A program made the translations under genes and the position numbers. 64,000 nt of DNA from Nematostella vectensis (Eukaryota; Cnidaria; Anthozoa; Actiniaria; Edwardsiidae), in assembly GCF_932526225.1 (NCBI RefSeq), contig NC_064039.1, positions 13,970,139 through 14,034,138 on the forward strand, in the 5' to 3' direction. A model generated the notes under the pieces. It made no database searches, was not told the DNA's origin, and saw only the letters and a list, made by a program, of their open reading frames with translations. Shown piece after piece: positions 44,721 through 56,500 of the stretch (position 1 is its first letter; each line of letters starts with the position of its first letter).

Positions 44721-45149
44721 GGCCCCCGAATGGTCTTTGGCGAGCACCCCGTTTTTTATGCAAGACCGAGCATTTTTAGTCGGAAAAAAATTGCGCGAGC
44801 ATGCGAGCATTAGCCGAAAACTGCGAGCACATCGAAATTTCGGGGGATCATTCGGGGGCAATACTGGGCGTAGCAGTGCCAGAGGTAATGATGAGTGATG
44901 CTTGTGCTGTTAACACGGGCCGTAGCGGTGCCAGGAGTAATGCTAACTGGTTCTGGTGCTATTTAAAAGGGGCGTAGAGGGGCTAGGAGTAATGCTGACT
45001 GATGCTTGCGCCCCTAGATCCCCTAAAACTACCTGTATCAGTCAACACAAAAAGCTGTTAAATGTTGGCTCCGCTTATAGGCAGTGCCTGAATCTATATA
45101 TTACGAGGCTTAGCGGTGCCAGGTGTAAAACTGGTTGATACTGGCCCTC

Positions 45150-48100
45150 CCAGCACGCCACCTCTCCGTAAGGCGCTGACTAATCAAAATGCACTAAATG
45201 CAATTTTTTCAAAGCTTAAAGCAGTATACCGACAAATTTGATTTAAATTCCCTTTTAAATTGAAAAAATTATAATCATCACAGTATTGAATAATTGTTCA
45301 ACAGAACTACCTCAGTATGTTAGTAGGTGGTAATCATATTGTGTGTTTTGTTTCTCATTGCCCCCCCCCCCCCCCCTTAAAAAAAAAAACAGAAAAAGAA
45401 CGATTATTTTTGCCATAACAAAAGTATCAATTGTGTTTTCCCTTCTCTGGGATTTTTCACATAAAAGTCATGGATATAGTATCAAAAACAATAAAGATTC
45501 CTGAATAGCTGTTTACGAATTCTAAATTGTGTAGTTCCCCAGGGTCTTTTTTCTGTTTATGACAAAATCAGCATAACAACTGCGGAAAACTCACTCTCTA
45601 AAGTATAATGACCTCAGATGGAGAGACGTGAGTAAGTTAGAGCTAGAACAAGGGCTGCGAAGTGCAAATAAAGTAAAGGTATGAAGATACCTCAAAAGTC
45701 TAGAAATTAGACCCCGTGGGCTCCTGTATCTTTTCTACTTGGGCTAATTAATTCTTGACTATGGGCTTATACGCGGATATCTAAGCATTATTTAGAAATA
45801 CAAGACTCCGATAACCTACAACAACCAAATTTGGAATGGTGAATAACCATAGGAAAAACTATGATCTGCACAGTCTGTTGCCATGGAAGCAGCAAATGTG
45901 CATATATTTGCATATCAATTAGCCAAAAACGAAAATGGGGAAAACTTATATAGTGCAATTTGGTGTTCTAAGCACATATATTTATTCATAGTCAAAAGCC
46001 CCATAATAAATAGCCTTTGTATCTGGTCCATCGAGCCCGTAACCATGACAACGGTTAACGTGGTAACAAAAAATTCTATATTTCGCTGAAATTAATGACT
46101 GGACCAGGTGCAAATTGTTGTAAGTTACCCCGATCTATCACTATGCCAAGCTTTATTGTCATATCATGTATACTTCGCCAGATATTCAAGAAAATCATTT
46201 GGTTCCGCGTACCAACTCATCATGATCAAAAAGGGCAAATAATAAACATTTAAAAGGCTAGAAAGTGAAGTCCATGGATTTCTTATTCTTTTGTAAGACT
46301 CTTCTTCTGTCCGAGGGAAAAGGCGACTTGCTACAGTACCAGAAGTTCGACACCTCTCCACTTTGCGCTTTTGCTGCACGGTCACATTGCACTGATTTGT
46401 AGATATAAATGCACTATATTACCAAGGAAGGATGGAAGTTTAAATATGCTGAAATATTTCAAGGTAGGGCGTGGTATCTCCAAGATATGACGTCACCCTA
46501 CTTAATCTAACCATTACCATACATTAACCTACCTAGAGATCACAAGCTCGACCCCCGGGACATAGCGGGGAAAGTAACATTTATGTGGTGTGAAATGTGC
46601 GTTACTTTCCCGGCTACCGGGGACTGTGACGCTGTTAAAACCCCCGATACATGGCCCCGGTGTTTTCTGATGACGACCTACCATCGAAAGCCATACCTTC
46701 CTTTGAGCTGCCATGTTCAGTGAACTAAAATTCGGCGAGAAAAAGCGTATGCATACTACACCCACTTTGGGGCCCTCTCTAGTTTTTTCACCACAGGCTA
46801 CCCGAAATTGAAGATACTATCGTTTTCCAATTGCGTGGTGATTTTAAACAATTTTCACATGAGCGTTTTTGAGAAAATGAAGGATGTTGATTTTAGAGGT
46901 TTAATTTATACAATAATAACCCGTAATATTTAGACGACCACAACTTTGTCCAAGGAGGTAAATTCAACAACCGACTAATATTTTGCTTGATACCTATATT
47001 CTAAGAAATTCTTTTGATGCCAAAACCGATTGAAAAATTTTTAGATCGCGAGATTTCTTTCTTAGAACGTTAATGATGCCTCGCCATCTTAGAGAGCTAC
47101 CACTTCATTCGGCGCTGCAAGAATAAAAATGCGTCTAATTTCCAATTCCCACGTACAATGTTTTTCTAGATCGCTGACCGAATATTTTGATGATTAATTA
47201 GTATGCTATGTAAATTGAGGAGTCATTGAAAACCTCCTTCATATCTTTCTATCGTAACTAAACGACGCATAATTCCAGCTCCTTTCCCCCGATCTCTATG
47301 TTTTGGTCGTTTTCTATTAGCTATTGTCTAAATTGCAGAATGGAATGTGATCACACTCCGCATGGTTGTTTTCCGAATCTTTTCCGACAAATGCAAACAG
47401 GGTTATGGTAAGGGTGCTGATATGTTTTTCAAGAAAAAATAACCGTAATAAAACTCTAGACATTAAAAACACAAGAAGAAGTCATGTTGTAAGTTTTTAT
47501 TTAATTTAATGCAATATAATTCTACATAATGTGTTGCATTCTAAGCAACACATAATGTAGAATTTTTTAAATAGCTATTCAGGAATTTTCTTTTTTCTTT
47601 GATTCTTTATAGATGCTATATCCACACGGCTTTTACGTGAAAATTTCAAGAAAAAGGAGAAAATTGTTTTCTATCCCTTCTACACTTTCTTTGATATTTT
47701 TTTTAAGTCCTTGCAAAAATAATCGGGTTTCTTTCTTTTTGGGGACAATGAAAGACAAAATCAAAAATAAAATATGATTACCCTCTATGTTTAGGGGACT
47801 ACACTCTTTTTTTATAAGAAATTTCCGTTGAGGCTGGCCCGTTCTTATTTTTGGGACATTTCAAGGCTGAATATATTCTTAACGATGTTCTTAAATTTTA
47901 TTGTATATAAAGAATATAATACCCATATGATTTATAAGGAAGAGAATTACACTAATGATCAATAGCAATAATAAGGTTGTTACTATGAGCACAAATTGAT
48001 TCTGCATTTTAGAACGCATCAGGACTAAAAAAAGGAATTTTTTTCTGCTATCTGAGCCTCGGTATGTTCTTGATATTTGGTGAAAACTCAGGCTGGACGT

Positions 48101-48790
48101 TCTTATAAAAAAAAGGTTCTTATAAAAAAAAAGAGTGTAGCCGGGATCTTTAAGACGAAGATGAAGACGAAGGCAAGACTGGTATTTCCAATTCTTTAAT
48201 TGTTCACAGTCGCAACCACACAATATAACAACAAAACAACAGAACTAAGGTCGCTATATTTATACGCTAGGACCAGACAGCAATCCATGTGGAGGTCCCA
48301 CATGAAAGGAGATAAATAGGGAGAATTGGATACATTCGGCAAAACGAACCAATCAGCCAAAAGCGCAAGGGCGTGGGAAATCACAGGGTTGGTCTCTCGT
48401 CCCTGCGTATTTACAAAATAATCAATGAAGTCAAGGTAACTCTAAGATAGAATAATGATTAAGTTTTAAAACTGAACTGCGCATGCTCAAAGGGCCTGTC
48501 ACTACAAGATTTTCCTTAAAATGAGATAGCGATAAAAATAAATGATGTCTAAACCAAGGAGTGAAAATGGCATGTGGTTTCGAAGAAAATTCAAAAGATT
48601 AGCTTGCCAAATATGTGTCCGAAACGCAAAAGGTCATCGAAGCACAAGTAACTCAAGCTCTGTCAATGAGTATTTTGAACCGGCTCATTGACCGTTAATA
48701 GAGAGAACATACGCAAATTTAGAATTCCCTATATCACTCCCACTAAATAAAGAAGGAATTTCTGTTTAACAATTATCCATTATTGATTTG
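45150..48790. other. Spacer between the convergent 3' ends of copies 2 and 3
   Basis: AT-rich with no gene recognised. 45222-45280 is an inverted diverged match to the 140-bp repeat at 48801-49220. A hairpin lies at 47518-47564. A minus-strand hydrophobic frame near 47891-48000 is part of a dispersed repeat also found around 60000 and 61520. Confidence 0.45.
47518..47564. repeat. Perfect 20-bp hairpin
   Basis: AATTCTACATAATGTGTTGC, a 7-nt loop, and GCAACACATAATGTAGAATT. Confidence 0.7.
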
Positions 48791-48800
48791 ATGATTAAAA

Positions 48801-49220
48801 AGCTTTTAAATTTAAAAAGGAGTTCAAAGCGAATTTGTCGGTTTACTGCTTTAAGCTCTGACCAAAATCTAAAAAGTTGAGTTGTGAAGTAAAGATTAGA
48901 ACTGGGAAGGTCTGATTTACCTGCTTATTGTGGTCAATAAAGCTTTTAAATTTAAAAAGGAGTTCAAAGCGAATTTGTCGGTTTACTGCTTTAAGCTCTG
49001 ACCAAAATCTAAAAAGTTGAGTTGTGAAGTAAAGATTAGAACTGGGAAGGTCTGATTTACCTGCTTATTGTGGTCAATAAAGCTTTTAAATTTAAAAAGG
49101 AGTTCAAAGCGAATTTGTCGGTTTACTGCTTTAAGCTCTGACCAAAATCTAAAAAGTTGAGTTGTGAAGTAAAGATTAGAACTGGGAAGGTCTGATTTAC
49201 CTGCTTATTGTGGTCAATAA
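48801..49220. repeat. 140-bp tandem repeat, three identical units
   Basis: Units start AGCTTTTAAATTTAAAAAGG at 48801, 48941 and 49081. I see no difference between the full units, so the triplication is recent or is homogenised. Confidence 0.85.
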
Positions 49221-49229
49221 AAATTAAAA

Positions 49230-49880
49230 ACATTGTTTTCTGCGATAGTCACCGCTACGCTCAGTGTAAACAGCGCAAGCATCACTCATCATTACTCCTG
49301 TAACCGCTACGGCCCGTGTTAACAGCGCAAGCATCACTCATCATTACTCCTGTAACCGCTACGGCCCGTGTTAACAGCGCAAGCATCAGTCATCATCACT
49401 CCTGTAACCGCTACGGCCCGTGTTAACAGCGCAAGCATCACTCATCATTACTCCTGTAACCGCTACGGCCCGTGTTAACAGCGCAAGCATCACTCATCAT
49501 TACTCCTGTAACCGCTACGGCCCGTGTTAACAGCGCAAGCATCACTCATCATTACTCCTGTAACCGCTACGGCCCGTGTTAACAGCGCAAGCATCACTCA
49601 TCATTACTCCTGTAACCGCTACGGCCCGTGTTAACAGCGCAAGCATCACTCATCATTACTCCTGTAACCGCTACGGCCCGTGTTAACAGCGCAAGCATCA
49701 GTTAGCATTACTCCTGTAACCGCTACGGCCCGTGTTAACAGCGCAAGCATCACTCATCATTACTCCTGTAACCGCTACGGCCCGTGTTAACAGCGCAAGC
49801 ATCAGTTAGCATTACTTCTGTAACCGCTACGGCCCTTGTTAACAGCGCAAGCATCACTCATCATTACCTCTGGCACCGCT
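49230..49880. repeat. 52-bp minisatellite downstream of copy 3, about 12 units
   Basis: Unit GTAACCGCTACGGCCCGTGT, then TAACAGCGCAAGCATCACTC and ATCATTACTCCT. Its reverse complement (GGAGTAATGATGAGTGATGC..GCCGTAGCGGT) matches the repeat behind copy 2, mirroring the inverted gene order. These units are more homogeneous. Confidence 0.8.
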
Positions 49881-50036
49881 ACGACCCGCGCACCAAACGC
49901 ATTGTTGATATGACGTAAATATTTTCAGCGTGTTTAACCCATTTAGCCTCGTTTTGGAGCACTTCTAACATCCCCTCTTGGGGTTGTAACATACCCTTTT
50001 GGGGTTGTTTTACTAGCGTACACTACCCGATTCTAA

Positions 50037-50218
50037 TGCCTAGTGCACACTAGAAACATAACGACATCGGCGCGCGCACTATGTTTAGCCCGACATAACG
50101 ACATGGACATAATGACATAAAAGAAAAAACATGTTTTTTCCCTTATGTCGTCATGTCGAAGATAAGATTGCGAGCGCCCATGTCGTTATGTCGATATGTC
50201 GCTAGTGTGCACTAGGCA
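50037..50218. mobile_element. 182-bp MITE, TAA-flanked
   Basis: Ends TGCCTAGTGCACACTAG and CTAGTGTGCACTAGGCA are inverted, with TAA at 50034-50036 and 50219-50221, fitting a PIF/Harbinger-type 3-bp target. Inner repeats of ATGTCGTTATGTCG. It lies in the 3' flank of copy 3. Confidence 0.65.
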
Positions 50219-50261
50219 TAATCGTTGACATCAAACCCATTATCACTGACACCACACGCAA

Positions 50262-50554
50262 CTAATCGTTGACTTGTATAAACTGTACAGGCTCGTAATA
50301 AAGCACTCCTGCTCTTGGTGTAACATCATCTTCGCTCTCGTGTCTGGTCGAGTTGTTGATCTCGCAAGTCTTGCTGCTTGTGACATAGTTTAGTGATTGA
50401 CACCTGCGATCCAGCATGCAGAACATAACGCAATCTTCCACCGTTACATCTTGCTCTATGGCGACTGCGTGACTTCGTAACGCGTAGTTGTCGTGACCGG
50501 ATGGTGGTAAGTACTGTGACATCAAAATGCTTTTATCGTATAGTGTCTTAAGAG
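50262..50554 (-). CDS. Copy 3 exon H: PAN/apple domain and stop
   Basis: A 293-nt exon with SQYLPPSGHDNYALRSHAVA, DVTVEDCVMFCMLDRRCQSL and CEINNSTRHESEDDV, stop at 50264-50262 in the AACGATTAG context. Only two degenerate 25-bp units follow before a MITE. Confidence 0.8.
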
Positions 50555-53500
50555 CTGAAACAAGAGTGGGGAAAACAAGACATTTAAAAAGATTCTGACT
50601 ATGATGGTAAACCAATCGAGGAATATTGGAGGGGTACAGAAGAATTAAGAAAATATTGGGGGGCACAGCCACGCCCCTACTGGTCATTTCCATATAATAT
50701 TTTAACATAATGGGGGAGGGGGCACGTGACCCCAGTGCCCCACACCTGCTACGGCCCTGGATAGTAAACCAATCGATGAGATGTTGCAGCTATGAGTACC
50801 TCTAGTGCAGTATCTTGCCTCCACAGCAAACTTCAGCGCTTTAAGTCTGTACACGTAGAATCCATGGCAACGGCGAACTAAGATTTGCGTCTGATAACGG
50901 CAGCAATCGCCGTCCCAGTGAAAACACACTGTCCGCTGTACCACGCCATCGCGGTCGCTGGGATGAGGTTCCGTCATCCATCCGGTGGCCTTGGTGTTGC
51001 AGCGATGGGTAGGTACGCACGACTCGGAGAGCTAATGGTGGGGTGGAAGAGATATAAATTACTTTCCTCTTAGGAAAAAATAAAGCAGAACTCAAAGAAT
51101 CGTAGCTAGAGGGTGCACAGGGGGCCCGAGCACTTAACCCTCACCTCGACCGCTAAAACGTATGTAGAATACGAACATTTAGAATAAAACAAAACTCGCA
51201 GGCTTGTTACTAGGGAGGGCACAGGGACTGTCACAGGCTCGTTGCTAGAGAGGGCATATGGTGCCCGTTTTACACGCAGAATATCTCTTTTTTTTCTTGT
51301 TACTTTGTGAACAAGCGTAACAAGGTAGGAATCTTATTTGTTTATCAGGGCGGTAGCCAGCATGAGGCAAGTGAGACGCACACCTCGTCGGTAAAATTTT
51401 GATTCTGGCTACAGGCCTGTAATCATCATGGCAAAAGTAACATAAACAGCAGTAGTGGTAGACTAAGTAGACCAGGCACAATAAGGTACACGTAACAAGC
51501 GTACTAAGGTTCTAGAAAACACACAGACTAGGCACACTAGTGGCGTGGATAACATGAACAACGGTAAAAAGCGTACTAAGGTTCTATGTAACACACAAAC
51601 TAGGCACACTAGTGGCATGGGAAACATGAACAACGGTAACAAGCGTACTAAGGTTCTATGTAACACACAGACTAGGCACACTAGTGGCATGGGTAACATG
51701 AACAACGGTAACAAGCGTACTAAGGTTCTAGATAACACACAGACTAGGCACACTAGTGGCGTGGGTAACATAAACAACAGTAACAAGCGTACTAAGGTTC
51801 TAGATAACACACAGACTAGGCACACTAGTGGCGTGGGTAACATGAACAACAGTAACAAGCGTACTAAGGTTCTATGTAACACACAGACTAGGTACACTAG
51901 TGGCGTGGGTAACATGAACAACAGTAACAAGCGTACTAAGGTTCTAGATAACACACAGACTTGGCACACTAGTGGCGTTGGTAACATGAACAACGGTAAC
52001 AAGCGTACTATGATTCTAGATAACACACAGACTAGGCACACTGGTGGCGTGGGTAACAGGAACAACGGTAACAAGCGTACTAAGGTTCTAGATAACACAC
52101 AGACTAGGCACACTAGTGGCGTGGGTAACATGAACAACGGTAACAAGCGTACTAAGGTCCTAGATAACACACAGACTAGGCACACTAGTGGCGTGGGTAA
52201 CATGAACAATGATAACAAAAGTACTAAGGTTCTAGATAACACACAGACTAGGCACACTAGTGGCATGGGTAACAGGAACAACGGTAAAAAGCGTACTAAG
52301 GTTCTAGATAACATACAGACTAGGCACACTAGTGGCGTGGGTAACATGAACAACGGTAACAAGCGTACTAAGGTTCTATGTAACACACAGACTAGGCACA
52401 CTAGTGGCGTGGGTAACATGAACAACGGTAACAAGCGTACTAAGGTTCTAAATAACACACAGACTAGGCACACTAGTGGCGTGGCTAACATGAACAACGG
52501 TAACAAGCGTACTAAGGTTCTATGTAACACACAAACTAGGCACACTAGTGGCGTGGGTAACAGGAACAACGGTAACAAGCGTTCTTAGGTTCTAGTAACA
52601 AGAAAAAAAAGCAGGTATGCTGCGGGTAAAATGGGCATGGTGTAAGAGAGGGGGGGGGGGGGGGTAGGGGTGCAGGATGGCACGAGCACTCGACCCTCAC
52701 CTCGACCGCAAAAAACATGGATAATTTCTTAATTTCAATTAAAATATAAAAAAAAGACACTGCCTAAAGTGAAGCCAGCGTTTATCCTTCAAATTAAGAT
52801 ACCATTTCGGAAAATGGAAAAGAACAGATATCATTTTTGAAATTGTACCTGCATGGGTGCTGACCCCGCTTCGTATCGCCGCCATTCCGTCTCATTGATA
52901 TCACCGTCGTTGCTATAGCTCCCTTTGACTTTATATGTGACAGCTCGTGTGGGATGATTTTTGGTCTGGTGATCTCGACACATCATGAGGTGACCTGTAT
53001 TGTAAGGAAAAATATAAACCAGAGAATAGGTCAATGGTTTTTTGCAGGAACGTGTGGATTTTATCATATAGATCGTTGTCTTTTGAAGTTTGCTCAAAAT
53101 TCGAATAAATCACCCATTTTGCAGCGGAGTAAATAGAACGCATGTGACATGCCAGGGCTTTTTATTTATCTATTCCTTCGTTCATTTATTCTTTTTTTCT
53201 ACTTGTTTGTTTGTTTATTTATGTAATCATTTATTTATTTGTTTAGCGGTAAGCAATGGCTCTTTCTTTCAGCCAATCAGCGACGTGAATATTGTTTATT
53301 TTTTTGGCGTGCATTCATGGGAAATAACATGCAACACTTACTGAGATGGTGAACAGGAAACTGGTAGAAGTCAGAGCCGTGTTTGTTAGACACGATGCAC
53401 TCCAATGTCAAGTCCCCATACGCCACCCCCTCCAAGGCTGGTGTCCGAAAATGACGACTAGAACCGTTTTGGTAAACTTTGCCATTAAGTACCCAGGCTA

Positions 53501-56500
53501 CATCTGGCACAGGGTACCCAAACGCCTCGGGGCATGTAAAGTTTGCAAAAGTAGCTTCAATGTCGTAGATTTCAGGTACTTCCGGTGGTGGGGGTTTGTT
53601 GAGGATCACAGCTGTTGACGAGAAAGAAGAATTATTTGTTTTACCCGTAGAGCACACCCTTCGCACTATTCCAATAGGCCATTCGAGCTATAAGCTCGCG
53701 TGCGCATTTCAATAGAAGCCTTTCACTATTCTATCCACAAAGTTACCTTACTCTCGAAAGGTAACTCTTGCAAATATGCACAGCGCACGCACATACACAC
53801 ACACGTACTTATGCTCTGTACCTTTGCTCTCGGAGTAGACACCTTTGCGTACGCACCTTTGCTCTCGGAGTAGACACCTTTGCGTACGCACCTTTGCACT
53901 CGGAGTAGACACCTTTGCGTACGCACCTTTGCACTCGGAGTAGACACGTTTGCGTACGCACCTTTGCTCTCGGAGTAGACACCTTTGCGTACGCACCTTT
54001 GCTCTCGGAGTAGACACCTTTGCGTACGCACCTTTGCTCTCGGAGTAGACACCTTTGCGTACGCACCTTTGCTCTCGGAGTAGACACCTTTGCGTACGCA
54101 CCTTTGCTCTCGGAGTAGACACCTTTGCGTACGCACCTTTGCTCTCGGAGTAGACACCTTTGCGTACGCACCTTTGCTCTCGGAGTAGACACCTTTGCGT
54201 ACGCACCTTTGCTCTCGGAGTAGACACCTTTGCGTACGTACCTTTGCACTCGGAGTAGACACCTTTGCGTACGCACCTTTGCTCTCGGAGTAGACACCTT
54301 TGCGTACGCACCTTTGCTCTCGGAGTAGACACCTTTGCGTACGCACCTTTGCTCTCGGAGTAGACTCCTTTGCGTTCGCACCTTTGCTCTCGGAGTAGAC
54401 ACCTTTGCGTACGCACCTTTGCTCTCGGAGTAGACACCTTTGCGTACGCACCTTTGCTCTCGGAGTAGACACCTTTGCGTACGCACCTTTGCTCTCAGAG
54501 TAGACACCTTTGCGTACGCACCTTTGCTCTCGGAGTACACCTCCACCTCACACAGGGTGAGTATCACACTAGCTACCACCAGGTGCACGTTCACATGTCG
54601 TCCTGATCTCCTCGGCTTGCAGTAGATGGATAGCTTCTGCAGTGTTGCCATGGAGAACATGTCTCCACAGCGAGGGTTGGTGTTGCCGTTATCGGTCAGA
54701 GAGTCACCTGGGGGGAAGACATCAACCCTGGCTCAGGAAGACGAGCAATTTCTAAACAGTTCGCAAAATATGTAATGCGCGCTAAAGGTCACAATTATTT
54801 ATGAGTAAATATGATAATATTACAAGAAATGAGCCGTAACTTTGTAAATGTGATGTTCATTTATTATCTTTACCGTAGCAGTGACTTTCTCAGACAACCT
54901 GACTTATCAGTGAAATGGCCTTCTTGACACATCCTGTTGATGTCTTTATGTGATGAGTCGTCATCTAACGACTAATTTCCAGCTATCAACTTTATCAAGA
55001 CATAGAGGATTTTAACTCTTTATATAGAAAAGGCCTTACAAAGAAATTGTTACGTGGGAAGAAATAATAAAAAAAATCCTAATTCTCGATAGATTGGAAA
55101 GAAAACGTTATGAAAACCCAGTCCTCATTCAATGACAGGGTCCGTAGATGGAAATTAATGCAAACGGATAAGCATCATTCCAATGAGCACTATTTTTTTT
55201 TCGCCCTTTGGGAGTTTCATACCGCTTCCAGGGGCCCAATAAGGCCTATATAAGACATTTTCTCCTGTAGTTTTAGTAATGTCTCATACATTTATTGTAT
55301 TTTTGGCTGCTGGAAGGGGGGGACTGGTCCCCTGCTACGCCCCTGCCTTTCTATAGAATTTTGCCCGAGCGAATGCCAATTCCAGAGGAGCTAGTTCAAT
55401 GTGTGAGAATCGCCTAGATCACGTGATCTGAGCGGCCAATCAGAATCGTTTCAGCGAGTTTTAATAGTATACATTTATAAAAATTCATACAGAACTCCTA
55501 GCAATGTTCAGCGTAAATCAGTGTAGTAGTAGTATAGTAGTAGTGCACCACTCACCAACTCTGACTTCAACGTTGTTTAGTCTATCCTGATCTCCTAAAC
55601 GATTCACCAGGAACACTTCCGAGACTGGTTGAGTAGTGCCCAGGTCCACGCGCCACCAGGGATTTGGTTGATCCCGTGTATGCGTGCAGCTCCCTCTGTA
55701 AAAGTCCCCGTCACTGTTCCCATCAACAGCTCGTGAAGCATCACCAGAATGATCAGTAGTGGACTGGGCAGTAGATTTGCTCAATGCTAGATTCGCTAGA
55801 ATTAGAGAAAAAAAACAGGTTTTCATAAATTCCCCGTCAGTGGTCCCGTCAACAGCCCGTGAAGCATAGCAATAAGCGTAAACTGATCACTGGGTCGTGG
55901 ATTTGCTCAATGCAAGATTCTCTAGAGACAAAAACAGGGACGTGGCAGGGCGTAGCAGGGGTGTGTCAAGCTGCTCCAATGACCCATGATTTCGAAAGCC
56001 ATAAGTCAGTCCACCAAGCATTGACTCTTTAACTGCTATTTCCTAATGACAGTCAAAATCACCCCCTTCTTCTCAGAGGAACCTTACGCAACGAAGACGC
56101 CATCGCCACCGGTAACCATTATTTAGAACTTAGTACGCTTGTTACCGTCGTTCATGTTACCCACGCCACTAGTGTGCCTAGTCTGTGTGTTATCTAGAAC
56201 CTTAGTACACTTGTTACCGTCGTTCATGTTACCCACGCCACTAGTGTGCCTAGTCTGTGTTTTATCTAGAACCTTAGTACGCTTGTTACCGTTGTTAATG
56301 TTACCCACGCCACATATTGTGACCAAGGCGATTGCCCTCACAGAAAGGTTATAAAAATTTAAATAACCCTGGATATCGGTATTCGCTCGCTATACATTAT
56401 CTAAAGCATTATATTTCTCCTCTTTCTATTTTTTTTATATATTTTTATAATAGTCGAATCATTTCTATTGTATAGGCGATCGCATGAAATATGTTTTCAA

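Noticed and set aside
47891-48223. 110-aa minus frame with a strongly hydrophobic stretch, possible alternative signal exon
   Set aside because: It lies in dispersed repeat DNA (also near 60000 and 61520), with no splice context linking it to a lectin gene.
51463-52588. 371-aa and 347-aa open frames on opposite strands
   Set aside because: Both are read-throughs of the 72-bp minisatellite in an intron of copy 3.
53726-54660. Three overlapping 229-283-aa open frames
   Set aside because: All three minus frames are open across the 35-bp repeat. Only the first 186 nt (54707-54522) is supported as exon D.
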